A stretch of DNA of 64,000 bases from Sipunculus nudus (taxonomy: Eukaryota; Annelida; Sipuncula; Golfingiida; Sipunculidae), in NCBI GenBank assembly GCA_026874595.1, contig CM049308.1, forward strand, positions 72,386,624-72,450,623, in the 5' to 3' direction. The notes under the pieces were generated by a model, which ran no database searches, had not been told where the DNA came from, and saw nothing but the letters and a program-made list of their open reading frames with translations. Shown one piece after another: positions 50,981 through 62,860 of the stretch. Positions within the stretch are counted from its first letter, which is position 1. Each line of letters starts with the position of its first letter. The translations under genes were made by a program, and so were the position numbers.

Positions 50981-53602
50981 CAAGGGACCTATGGGTCACG
51001 ACGCTCAGCTGTTATATATGATAAAAAAAATATTATTTAGAAATGAGGCACATGCTGGTTTTGTGTGGTAATAAATATAAGCTGTATTATCAGTTGTTGT
51101 TTAGCTTATGTATGATTTTGATAGTACCTTTGGAGACAGGGAAGAGGATTGATTTCATTTATTTTATTAACAAATGGAGTACTATTGTCACACAGATTTT
51201 GACTTGGCCATATAACTTATAAGCAGAACATATAATATAAGAGTTTAACTATTTATTAAAAAAAATTACAAATATTGTCCCAAATATAATTTTTATAAAA
51301 AATAATAAGAGAATCATATGATTTTTTAAATGAAATATAACTGATTTGATTATTAAAATAATATTAAAGAATATATTCATGAATGCATTCATGAATACAT
51401 TTTGAAAGTATTTGCACGTGTATTCATATACTTTCATTTTTACCTGAATTCCTATTCTTTATGCAAGAAATTTTATAATGGAGTACATAATCATATTCGT
51501 ATTTAAATACAATTACAAAGTATTCGCACCATGTCTGGTATTTATTCAGTTTCACCAACCAATGATGTTGAGAATCCAGAATATACAAAATTCACACATT
51601 TAAATAATGATCATAAGTACCTGGTTTTATGGCTTTTATTTATATTAAAAAATAACTGTAAAAAATTCATTTATGACTAATTTCACATCAATGTACAAAC
51701 TAGACACAGTAGGAATCTAGATTAATATTATCAACTGCATCTTTGTCTATCATTAATTTCTTTCATATGATCCCTAATGATTAGTAATGAATAATATGAT
51801 TTACTTCTTTATCATTAAAATTGAACTGAAAAATGCCATAGGTGACTGCATGGTGTTATTTGGAATATGTGACATTCTACCCATCGATACAAGATTCTTA
51901 TATCATCAGTAACTGCAAGTTAATTTCCTGTTATTATAAACTAACAAATTCCTTTTCTATTTTTCTTTAATTTGTTATTAAAAACCAATAAAAATTTATT
52001 AATTTATTGTTTATTGTTATGTTGTTGGTTAAAACTACTAGATGAGTTGGGTTGGACACCTGGATCAACTGTGGCTGGCCATAAGCTGCCTGGATTCCTG
52101 TATGCCTCGCCTCAAGCGTGCATAATTTGATGAAAGGTCAACAAGGTCAACATACAGGTGACTCAAGAGGGGCTGGAGAGAGCCAAAGTCTGACAGGGTC
52201 TCATAAAAAACATTAATAAAAGCTACATAGTTTGGCCAATTTCTTTCAGCTTTCTAAACTAAAAAGCTGAAATCCTAATGTGTGCATGATATGAAAATTA
52301 TATCAACAGTGCTCACAGGACACAAACGTGCCATGGTCACAGTTGGGCAAAATTTAAGGTACTAATTTTATATTTATACTAATAACTTATAAAATTTGAA
52401 AAATTCAGAACTAATTTTGGGTATTCAATTGAATCTTGATTAAATAATGTTACATCCCTGACAAAAAAATCTCTAGCTTCAGCAATGCCCTTGTTAAGGG
52501 AGTAAATATATTTCTTGATTTTTTACAAAGTGCATTATGTTTGGGCCCATAACTTAAAACAATTACGCAATACTGACATCATTCTGGCATGTGCATAGAG
52601 AATAAAAATATGTATATTATTTATGATTAAAGTCAGATCAGTGGTTTTGATATTAGGCAGTCTTGAAGTGTAACAATGGGTTTTTAATGGAAAAATGAAG
52701 TTTTTCATTAATATCTCGAAGGTATTAAGTCCTAGTGACCAAATTCTTGGCATGGTAGGGGATTTTGGAGACATCTAACTGTATGCCGAATTTAAGGAAC
52801 TAAGAGCTGAAGCTGGGGAGCTGAGCTCTTGCAAACTGCATAACACTAGCTTGATGTAAACAAATATGTTACATGGTGCTTGAAAACTTATTAAAATCTA
52901 CAGTTTTTGATCAACTGGTTTCAAATTTTTGGTGTTAACAGTTGAAATACTAACAAAAACATGCTGTGAAAATTAAATCCACAGTACTTACAGGAAAAAA
53001 ACGTGCCATGGTCAAAGTTGGGCAAAATTTAAGGTACCAATTTTCTATTTTTATTAATATTTTAGAAAATTTAAAAGATTTTCATCTAATTTTGGGTATA
53101 CAATTTAATTTTGATTAATTAAAGTTATATTACTGGAAAAAAGGTCAATAGCTTTAACATTTTTTGTGTTAAGTGATCAAATATCTTTCCTGATTTTTTA
53201 CAAAATGCATTATGTTTGGGCCCATAACTTTTTTAAATTAAATAATACAGACATAATTTCTGGCATGTACATAGGAACTATATAGAGGAATATTTATGGT
53301 AAATATGAGGAAAAACAAATGAGTGGTTTTGATATTAGGCAGTCCTGAAGTGTGAAAATAGGTTTTTAATAAAAAATTGAGGTTTTTCCTTAATTTCTCA
53401 AAGGAACGAAGTTGCAAAGACCCAGTTTTCGGCTTGGTAGGAGATCTTGGGGACATCTAACATTATGCCAAATTTTGGATTCCTAGGTCTTACGGTTTCA
53501 AAACGTGCCACATCTACGGACGGACGGACGGACGGACGGACGGACGGACGACGGACAATGGACCACGACTATAGCTCAGATGACTTATAGTCAGCTGAGC
53601 TA
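50981..53602 (+). mobile_element. 2.6-kb composite element with hairpin end (family member 2)
   Basis: Left end CAAGGGACCTATGGGTCACG then ACGCTCAGCTG and right end (GGAC)9 followed by a 31-base near-palindrome (53572-53602) match member 1 at 39141-43255 in both sequence and orientation, while the cores differ. Two ~675-base direct repeats form the right core (marker GTGCCATGGTCA at 52328 and 53003; GATATTAGGCAGTC at 52649 and 53331). AATAAAA flanks both ends, a possible but low-complexity target duplication. The left half is very AT-rich and not repeated. No protein is encoded. Confidence 0.72.
53517..53552 (+). repeat. (GGAC)9 tract of element 2
   Basis: Nine near-perfect ACGG/GGAC units directly before the terminal hairpin, as in element 1. 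Confidence 0.95.
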
Positions 53603-55399
53603 ATAAAATTATTGGTATTTAATGGTAAAACAACAATCACTTTTAAGCCACCTTTTTAATATTTTTTGGGGGGACTCAAGAACTTTCACAAGTTAATATT
53701 GAGCCCTGTAGCCCCAGTTTAACAGAGAACCTCACAGAATTTTCACCATTTTTGCCTTAGTGGGAGTCTCAACCTGAGTTAAAGGGATATAATTAGGCGG
53801 AATATTATGCCTATTCTTTCACACTCAGTTCAGTTTTACTATATACAAAAGTTTCCCAGCAAAACCATCCAAGCACACAGTCTCAGTACCTCACATATGG
53901 CCGTTTAACACCTTGTTATGGCTCTGCATGTTGGTAAACACAATCCACTTGTATCTGTTTATCCTAACAAGGCCGTGTGAATGAAAGGTCCGAATGTGAG
54001 CCACAACACCCAGTGTTTCAGCCAGCAGGAATATGTATTACATTTTTTGGGCAACATCAGTCAGGGCATCTGATAGTCACCAAATTGTGGCTCTGTGATG
54101 AGAACGGCCCCATGCACTGTGTTTATGTTGACACCTGTGATTGCTCCTATTCCACTGTTTTAAACACTCGTTTACAGGAGTAACCAAACGGTTTAAAGGC
54201 AATATTTTGGCAGGTAAAGGTTTATTTTAAAAGGAAGAAGCTATTTTTCATGATAAATTCATCAGGCTTTTTGTGTGATTGGGCCCCTTTAAAGCCATCT
54301 TTCATCGGCTCCGAAGTCCAACAACTCAGCTACAAACCCATGTCAAAATCAGGAATGTTGAGGTTACTGTATCAGTGGTTTAGTGAGCGGTACAAACAAA
54401 ACAAAACCATTAGTATTATACTTGTGGCCCCTGTTCCAGTAAGGTTATTATACACACAGTCAGAGGATAGTTTTTATCTGACAAAATATGTCCCTTCCAC
54501 AAGTACAGAAAAATGAAATTTATACATCTGCAGAGGAGGTTATGTTTTAAGCTGTGTCTGCTTGTAGGTTAGTTTGTTTGGTGGCATGACTACACAAACA
54601 AAACAAGACCAGGAAACTTTTGAAGAAGAGTGGGAACTGGGGAATGGGTTACTGATGACCAAACTAAAATTTGTTCAGGTCTGTATATTAAGGAGAAAAA
54701 TCCAGCAAGATTTGCCTTGGCAGAAGTGGGTATTTTACTGACAGCTTGAAATACTAATACAAGGAACTGAAAGTGAGAATGACCTGCATATAAACATATT
54801 TGCCCCTGCCAGGCAGATATTCATTCCAGTTTGTGTGTTTGTGTGTGTTTGTTTACAACACAACTCACATAATCATGACCAGAATCTTATGATATTATCA
54901 GGGTTTTTTTCTGAACAGGACAATGAAGAAGCTAGACAATTTTTGTGTAGATCCAACACATGATTCGGATTCAGGAATGCCATAAAGAAAAATTCACAAT
55001 TGTACAGTCACTTTTTCACAAATGAATCTGGGAATATGGGAGTAATAAGGGAATGGTTGAGGTTTGCATTCATTAGAATGCAGAATTCTTGTTATTTTAT
55101 GTAAAAGAAAAGATGATTCCATATATATGGTTAAAACTAAAATAAATGTGACCTACCTGCATGACATGCACACATGTACATTTATTGATCATTAAGCAAA
55201 AATCTGAGATTTTAAGATAATATCATTCACTTACAAGAAACACATGTTACATCATAAACATGTAGGTAAAATGTTAAACACCTGTATCAAGTGATGTCTT
55301 ATTTATCTTAACAAATTACTGACTTACTACATGTCAAGATACATGAGGATTTACTGGTTTTTTAATATCACCAAGATTTTGGTAGAAACATTTTACGAT
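53603..55399. other. No gene supported
   Basis: Two + strand frames (53977-54183 and 54250-54516) read somewhat protein-like but show no motif and no convincing splice sites. No element boundary recognised. Confidence 0.35.
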
Positions 55400-55822
55400 T
55401 CTAATTTCATGAAAATATATTGAGTGGTTCAAAAGTTATTGGGTTCACAAAATATTTCTATTCCGGCTGATTTGACCTTGAATATTATGGTCAAGGTCAC
55501 CAGTTTCCATACAAACTCATTAAATAACTTGGTTGAAACAATAAGTGATTCAAATTTGAGGAAAAATTATATGACACTTCAGAAGTTATGGGGTTTACAA
55601 AATATTTCTATTTTGGCATTTTTCACCTTGATGATGAAGGTCAAGGTCACCGGTTTTGGAATTCCTCTGAGATAATTGCAGAACCAATTTAAATTTCATG
55701 GAAAAATGTTTTGTCATTCAAAAGTTATCACATTCACAAGAAATGACACAGACAACGACTAAGGACTACTACAACAACAGACCAAACACAACATGTCCCC
55801 CCATGGGAGTGGAGACATAATA
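55400..55822 (+). mobile_element. Tandem-repeat element fragment, GTCAAGGTCACC core
   Basis: Two ~150-base copies (AAGTTATTGGGTTCACAAAA at 55433; AAGTTATGGGGTTTACAAAA at 55581) and part of a third (55720), each with GTCAAGGTCACC and a cttgaa/cttgat block. The right end is gacaacgactaaggac, then ACATGTCCCCCCATGGGAGT and GGAGACATAAT, a hairpin-type end like that at 1413. Reading frames here follow the repeat. Confidence 0.6.
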
Positions 55823-56621
55823 AAACACGAGTAAGACAACTCTTCAATACAGCTATAATAATTTTAACACAGAACAGCCTGATTGGCATCTTATTTATGC
55901 TGCAGACCTATACACACAGCATCAAAAGTCAAAAGGCAAAAAGACTGATTTTATTAATGACAATGACAGAACTCATACAGAGCCCTACCAGTATAAGCTT
56001 ATATAATATTTACCAAGTACAGGGAGGTGGCTGGAAAAACTATAGTCCATTTCACCACCTGCTGTCCACCTGTTTTTTGTAGATGATTTACTTAAAAGTT
56101 TATATTTTTCAATATTTTCCAAGAAAACAACATATGGAAGTGACAACCAAATGTGGCAGTTAAGAATTTTACAATAAATCCCCTGTTTATGTTTCACAAC
56201 ATTTAAGTCTCTTTATAATGATCTGGCAGATATGGTTTTTCCCTCCATGGGTAGCCATCTTTGTATTAGCTGGTTATATTTTTTGGAGTGTTTACATGAG
56301 ATCATCCAATCAGAAGCTGTCAGTTGAGGCCGTTTTTGCATGTGACTAATGACCTTGACCGCCATAAGTGGGTCTGGTATGTTGTAAAATGTAGACTGAT
56401 TTCTTATATTTTCAGAAAATTCTGTTACTCAAATAAGGCATAAGGTATGAATTTAGTTACCTTGTTGAAAATTAGGTTCTGTAATCCTCTCCTCTACACT
56501 GTAATTGTTTCCCTTGAAATGTAAGTAATAAAAAATTTCATAGCAAAAAACAGGTGGACATGAGGGGATGAAACAGACTATACCAGGATGAATATAATTA
56601 ATAATCAGCATCATTATAAAG

Positions 56622-56950
56622 CAGGGTTTCCACGTGCGCGTATATCAATATATGCAAATATGCATCCAAAATCGCTCAAATGATTTAGTAACTAGGGTGT
56701 ATCCATGTGTCAATCAGCGTATATGCGTGGAAATCGCTACAGGAGTGATTTTCAAGCATGGGGTCTGTGTGAACTCTGAGATTCATGGTTAAATGAAGTC
56801 ATTTCACCATCTTTTTGTGGAAAGCCTGCTTGATCCACTGTACAAATATATATGTCTGCCAGTTCATGTATATACATGCACATTGAAACACACCTATTTT
56901 TTCACGCATATATATGCACATATGCATTTACGCACACATGGAAACAGACC
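56622..56950. mobile_element. Inverted-repeat element (MITE-like), TTTCCACGTGCGCGTA ends
   Basis: The left GGGTTTCCACGTGCGCGTAT and the reverse complement of the right end, GGTCTGTTTCCATGTGTGCG, match over about 40 bases including tatatgcaaatatgca-like text. An ATCGCT..AGCGAT-like inner pair and AATCGCTACAGGAGTGATTT lie in the centre. It recalls the element at 48073 (same AAATCGCTCC..GGAGCGATTTT motif), so the two may be distant relatives. Confidence 0.6.
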
Positions 56951-57689
56951 TTTAAGTAGAAATATTTCTGGTTGAAGTTTCATATTGTGTCTGCTGAAAT
57001 ATGCATTGCATCTCATGTACATAATACATGCATGCACAAATATGGTTGAAAGAGGAAAAACGTTAGATATTATTTGAAATGGCGTTTCTTTCATTTACCA
57101 GGTTATTAAAGACCAAACTGTAAATTCTTTCATATCTAATATTATTTGTCAATAATGAAAAAAAAAAATGCACTTGTTTGATCTTATATTGGCTGTTCAT
57201 CAAACCATTGAGATTTTTCATGCAAAATAGATTAAATTCACAGAAAATTACCCCCTTCTGCCTGCAACAAAATAATAATAATATAGTAATACATTTTGTG
57301 TAGAGAATTACTGCATGGTGATGTCACAACAATAGAACTATGGTGTTACACTAAAAGAGGAAAAATCGCTAAGATTAAACCCAACTTATATAAAGCTAAC
57401 CACAGCAGGTTTCCCACACCAGGGCTGTGGGCTGCCTTTTTATATCCCCCCCCCCCCCCATGTCATTACACGAATCATTTTTGAGCCAGCCAGATGAGGA
57501 AATGTCCTTTGATATACATACAGTCATATAAATCCAGCGTCAGCCATAAATCAGCATTTAGTTTGGTGTTTTTCTGTGAGCACTGTGAAGCACTGTCAGT
57601 GCTGTCAGCCAGCACCAGACTGCAGCCACTGTGTGAACATCACCTGATGTGTACTGAAGGGATCCATTCACAGTCAGGACTGCAACAGC

Positions 57690-58440
57690 CATTCAACGTA
57701 TGTAAATTAGTGTGGGAAGACTTCACAAGGCATAGAATCAGCAGTTCACAGAGTACAGCTAATGTAGAGCATCAGTTTATTGTATGCAAAAAAGGGTGAA
57801 ACCACACTAACTAAGACAGGTTCACTTGTTTAAAAATTAGCCCAGGCTTGTGGGAGGACATCACTCTTCACTAAGGATGACGTGAGCTGTGAGAAAACTT
57901 GTCTGGGCACTTGACCAGAGAAAGTTTCATTCTGCATTAAGCCATCTGTTCATCGTATGCAAATAAAGTTGGGCTCACGTAGACTTCACTCTGCACTTAA
58001 GCAGCATTTCACTATATGCAGATAAATTTGGGCTGAATTTTAAGGACAGACTAACTAGTTCAGCAGTTTCCCGTATGCAATTTTTTTTGGATTCATGGGA
58101 AGACGTCACTCTGCACTAGTGCAGCAGTTTACTGTATGCAAATTAATTTGGGCTCACAGGCAGACATTGTTCTGCACTAGTTTCTTAAGCAGTATACTGT
58201 TTGCAAATTAATTTGGGTTCACACTGTCACAGGCAGACATTACTCTGCAACAGAGCAGCTGTTCATCATATGCAAATTAATATGGGCTTAAGGGCAGACT
58301 CACTAGAGCAGCAGTTTACTGCTGCACTTATATGTATGCAAATTAATTTGGGCACACAGGCCAGCATTACTCTTCAATATAGCAGGAATTTACTGTATGC
58401 AAATTAGTTTGGGCTCACAGGCAGACATCACTCTGCACTA
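57690..58440 (+). repeat. Degenerate ~63-bp tandem array carrying ATGCAAAT octamers
   Basis: About ten copies of a unit containing gtatgcaaattaatttgggc, tcacaggcagacat, cactctgcacta and gagcagcagtttac. The exact octamer ATGCAAAT is present at 57957, 58136, 58270, 58336 and 58397, with one-base variants at about 57697, 57784, 58017, 58075 and 58201. The octamer is the classic binding site of POU/Oct transcription factors. Unit spacing near the right side is 61-66 bases. A 101-codon frame overlapping its left edge (57494-57799) has no recognised domain. Confidence 0.8.
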
Positions 58441-58689
58441 GATCATTAGTAGTGCAGTAAAACAGCAATTAAGAGAAGAGACATAAAAACTCCTTACAAA
58501 GTTACATCATGGTATAAACAAATCACTGCATGCACATCTGACAGGGTGGACACATGAAAGGAACCTACACACAGGAATAACAGAACTAAACAAAATATAC
58601 ATAACTGGAACCTCACAACGGGCTTTTGACAAAAACTAATGATTCGTTCATGGTCGTTTGATATGGGTTCAGCACTCTAGATTGACAGA

Positions 58690-58925
58690 AGTCATGCTTC
58701 GGTTATTGGTCAGGCGTTGCCCGCTTGGGGCTTTGTGGCTTGTGGTTGCTCTAGCTTTCTGGTCACCGGTACAGTAAAACGGTGGCGGCCTCTAAAAGAC
58801 TCCATCGTGGCTTGGGTGGCATCATCACATCTATCAGCTCCATCAAAATTATCAAAATTCTGGCTAGGGACCGCCCAGGGTCACCCTCCCAGAGAATGAA
58901 CTCCCCTGGGCTGGTTGGATAGTGT
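58690..58925. other. GC-richer unrecognised patch
   Basis: A stretch noticeably richer in G and C than its surroundings, open on both strands for about 60 codons (58717-58899 + and 58763-58963 -). Neither reading has a known motif. It might be an old transposon piece or an exon that I do not recognise. Confidence 0.25.
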
Positions 58926-59734
58926 AAACTACTTAAGTATGGAACTTCACAACGGCTGATCACTCATGTTCACATTGGAAAGAGATCATTTAAAAAAATC
59001 AATTGATGTAATTTCCAGATAATACTGATGTCTGTGGGAAATTTAACTTGAGTTAGATTGTTCCAGAGAGCACATACTGAACCATCACCATTGATAAATG
59101 TTTTTTGGTTTACATAGCAGTTTTATATAAACAACATTTCTTAATATATGCAACAATAAATCTACATAAGACTAAGACCAAGTATTAATGAATATGTAGA
59201 AGAATATATTTTCTTTGCTTATAGCGGTTTTCATCATGTTTTGGCTTTTCATGAAAAGCAAAAAGGAGAAAAAGTTATGTATGAAATTCACATTAAAAAC
59301 ACCAAAAAGAAATATCACAGTTGGGAAAAGTAACATACCTGGAATTTGAGGAGTAGAGCTCATAAAACATACAGGCACGATATTAAATAAGTCAAATCAA
59401 CCATATCTGTGGTAAGCAAAGTCACTATCATGCAGTTAAGCTTTGTTCCATAAACTATTCACAATATATCAAATGAAAATAATCATATTGAAATTGAATT
59501 ATAAATTTATACTGTATAAAGTTTTCAAAATTTTCAGCAAGAGAAAAACCTTGCACAAAAAGACACCATCAGTTTTGATGGTGTTAAAACACAGCCTGAC
59601 AAAAACAATTAACATTCTGTTAAACCATCAGTTTAATAACAAAACATACAGGATTTTTTTCAACAAGATAAAGCAGCCTACAGCTGCAAAAAAACAAGGC
59701 TGCATAACATCAAAGAATCAAAGAGGCACATGAC

Positions 59735-59995
59735 TACAAGATATCATGACAAACCACACATCCACAACAAGATGTGATGATAAACCACACATCCACAACA
59801 AGATGTGATGACAAACCACACATCCACAATGAAGTTTGATGACAAATCACACATGGCCACAAGATCTGATGATAAACCACAGGTCCACAGCAAGATTTGA
59901 TGACAAACAACAAAATTTGATGACAAACCACAGCTCCACAACAAGATGTGATGACAAACCACACATCCACAACAAAATATGATGACAGTCGCCAC
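59735..59995 (-). repeat. Minisatellite, ~30-bp unit, eight to nine copies
   Basis: Units of ACAAGATGTGATGACAAACC plus ACACATCCACA recur every 29-31 bases with substitutions and one shortened unit near 59900-59925. The unit length near 30 keeps a frame open on the - strand, producing a CG-FV-HH-like repeated peptide that is not a gene. Confidence 0.9.
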
Positions 59996-60852
59996 AACAC
60001 CATGTCATGCTCACCTAGCAACACAAAGGTTGAATCCCAGGAAACTTACCACACAAGGGGTCCAACCAGACAAGGCAGCAGCGCAGCCGCAAAGACAAAA
60101 ACGGAAACAGCAAAAAATTAATATCACGTGCTGCAATGGCATATAGCATTCAAGTGATGAACTTCCTGATACAGTACAATTCATCTGAAAATCTCATTCA
60201 TTTTAATTAATAATTTTAACCAATCATAAGCTATGATCCATTCTACCAACAAATGCCCACTGGACTTATTTTCTCAAATATTCAGTTTAGAAACTATAAT
60301 TTCAGTAACTGAAAAACAATACATTTTTCTTTAATACACTTTTTTTGGGTAATGCAGTTGTGATTTTTTTATCACATGCAAAAGGTATTGTGTAACAGAA
60401 GTGGATTGGATGTTGGTTACATAAATATTCTAAAAACGCAACCAACAAAACTGCAAGGTTAGCTACCACAAGACCAAAGAATGTAAGTCTTTTTAATAAA
60501 TTTGAGCCTTATACTGGAAAGCTTTCATCTCAGGATATTGGGCATAGGGTTCAACACTGGGTTCCGTAGTTACTGTGTGCATGAATTGACAATACAATTG
60601 GTATGTCTCAAATAAGGACCAATGAAAACTGAGTTGTATTTTCAATAAGTTTACAAATGAAATAAATGCTTTTTAGAATAATGTAACATGTGAACATATA
60701 TGCTCAGCTGGAAAACTCTCTAAAGTCATTGGCTTATCCAATAATAAAAAAATAATAACTAGAAATTGTCAAAAGAATCACTTCATTATCCTTCTACAAG
60801 CAAGGTTTTCACTCCACTGTGAGGAGACCTTGCACCAATAGGCCCTGCCTGG

Positions 60853-61297
60853 TACTGTGGTTGCCTTTTTGTTCGCGAGGGTTTTAATTTCGCGATATTC
60901 GCGAATGGGAAATAATTGCGAAAATGAAACCCTCAGGAATAATCGGCCAATTGAGAATGTTCTTCTTATTTAGTGTAATCAATACTTGTATGGTAATAGG
61001 TTAGAACAGAGAGAATTTTTTAATAAATTACATCCTTGCAGGTATAGGGAAATTTAAACCTTAAATTTGAACTAAACCACCTATGCTGTGTGTACTGGCC
61101 CATCATTATATAAGAAAATGTCACAAACTCATGACCTATTCTCATTTTATAAAACACAAAGGTATATGGTTTTGCCAAAGATTTGATATACTAGTAGGTT
61201 CGTTCTTGTGAGATCTCGAAAATGAAACCCTCGCAAAATATTAAAAATGGAAAAATCGCGAAATTTCAGCCTCGCGAATATGAAGCCAACCACAGTA
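60853..61297. mobile_element. 445-bp terminal-inverted-repeat MITE, TA target site
   Basis: The left end TACTGTGGTTGCCTTTTTGT then tcgcgagggttttaatttcgcgat matches the reverse complement of the right end, TACTGTGGTTGGCTTCATAT then tcgcgaggctgaaatttcgcgat, over about 45 bases. TA at both edges suggests Tc1/mariner-type or similar mobilisation. Internal sequence encodes nothing. TCGCGA palindromes recur within both ends. Confidence 0.85.
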
Positions 61298-62435
61298 TTT
61301 CATGAAGTACCTTGCATGTGATTGGGCCAAAGTCATAATGAAAAATGAAATCCAACATGGCACAGTACATGTACTAGGTATTCAAATCTGTTAACAAGCC
61401 ATATAAAAGAGGACACTTGCACCTGAAAGGAATGATTTTCAAGCAGTTATATGATACATCAGATTCTTAATGACATTCTGACATTGCAAGACTTGAGATC
61501 TTAAAATAGTAACAGATTTGTTTTGCTCAGTCAGTACAGGGAGCATTCATGAGGCACTTGATTGGTTCAATTGCCTTATTAGTAATTCATGAAACCGCAG
61601 GCAAGGCAGATCAGTGGAGCAAGGTCTCTTCATGAGAAGAGCAAGATCTGCCGTGCTTATAACAAGATGCTCTCCAATTGTGACTATCATGCATGGTTGT
61701 ACATCATTGTTCGTGATGTCCTATTAGTTAAGAAGTTTTAAACTAGAAATCAGGATGAGATGTCCAACAAACATTTGATGTCACATGAATTAATCAGCTA
61801 CCTGACTGACAAACTTTTGGTAAAAATTGGGGGGAAAAAATTAACATAACCATATCAGTATAATGTTATGACCTGTTTTTGCTTCTACAGACCTATGTTT
61901 GATATTTAAGGGGGTATCCCATGTTGTGGATGCATAGTACTTTACTAAGTTTTGTATTGTTTACACTGGTACATTTGTATTCTAATAGCACTGCTCTCAA
62001 AATTCCATGAAAACATCCTGACACAATAGATTGAAATGCACATCACCACAGGCCAAGCAGATGACAGGACCACAGCTAAAGCCATGCTGACCTCTGACCC
62101 CGCCTAAGCTTTTCTACTTGAAACAATTTTACCCAAATCATGGATGTTAGTTCCCTGACACTCAGCCATGACAGATGATACACAAGGCTGACCATTCATG
62201 GATATATACAAATCAAGTATTATGCATCACTCCACCTCATCCCCCATTCCTCTGCAATTCTCCTTGATCAAAAATATTTAATTACCAAACAAAACTTTAA
62301 GTTTTTTTTTAATTCAATCTGTGACTTTACTTCAGAAAATTGACTTAACTTTATTTTCTGTGACATTTGTTTCCCATACAAACACCTATGACTCTATTCT
62401 AGCCTCCGCTCTCACCTGCCCCCCTTTGGAACAAA
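61298..62435. other. No feature seen
   Basis: AT-rich sequence with no supported exon or bounded element. Confidence 0.45.
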
Positions 62436-62520
62436 CAAATACCGTATTCGATGTAATAAGTGCCCCTCCCGTAATAAACGCCCCCCCCCCTCCCTGGATT
62501 TGGGAGATCTTTAAGAAAAC
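62436..62520 (+). mobile_element. MITE fragment, ACCGTATTCGATGTAATAAG type
   Basis: ACCGTATTCGATGTAATAAG then tgcccctcccgtaataaacgcccc is a terminal sequence common to non-autonomous DNA transposons in many invertebrates (from memory). Only one end is seen. Confidence 0.5.
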
Positions 62521-62752
62521 TAATGGATAAGCCATCCTAACCTCTCTTATCTACCTAGCAAATATATCATGGGGCAACGTAATGCTTTCATTTCTCCCTG
62601 ACAAGCTACACACAACAGAATCATTGGTCAAGTGTATCATAGATAATATTGACTGAATGTGTCCGTGAAGGCCAACCAGGCAGGTGGCCATGCTGATCGG
62701 GTGAAATGAATTTAGGTATGTATGTGGATGTATTATGCAATGAAATAAAGAT

Positions 62753-62860
62753 ACTTTCCGTATTTCCTCGTGTACAGGACGATAAATTCTATCCTCAAAA
62801 AATATTTAGCAAAGAAGGGCGGCCGTCTTATATACGGGTACAAGTTTTTCAGCGTCCTCA
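62753..62860. mobile_element. MITE remnant with CGTATTTCCTCGTGTA and TCTTATATACGGGTA ends
   Basis: CCGTATTTCCTCGTGTACAG then gacgataaat, and a matching GGCCGTCTTATATACGGGTA segment 50 bases later. These two blocks are the typical paired pieces of a widespread metazoan MITE-like repeat (from memory). Confidence 0.5.

Noticed and set aside
55424-55675. 83-codon + strand frame with internal repeats
   Set aside because: It reads through two 150-base transposon repeat units (GTCAAGGTCACC core) and has no independent support.
59735-60024. Regular 30-bp direct repeats resembling a CRISPR array, and cysteine-rich - strand frames
   Set aside because: Units are head-to-tail with no unique spacers, in an intron-bearing animal genome. 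It is a minisatellite and the frames follow from its period.
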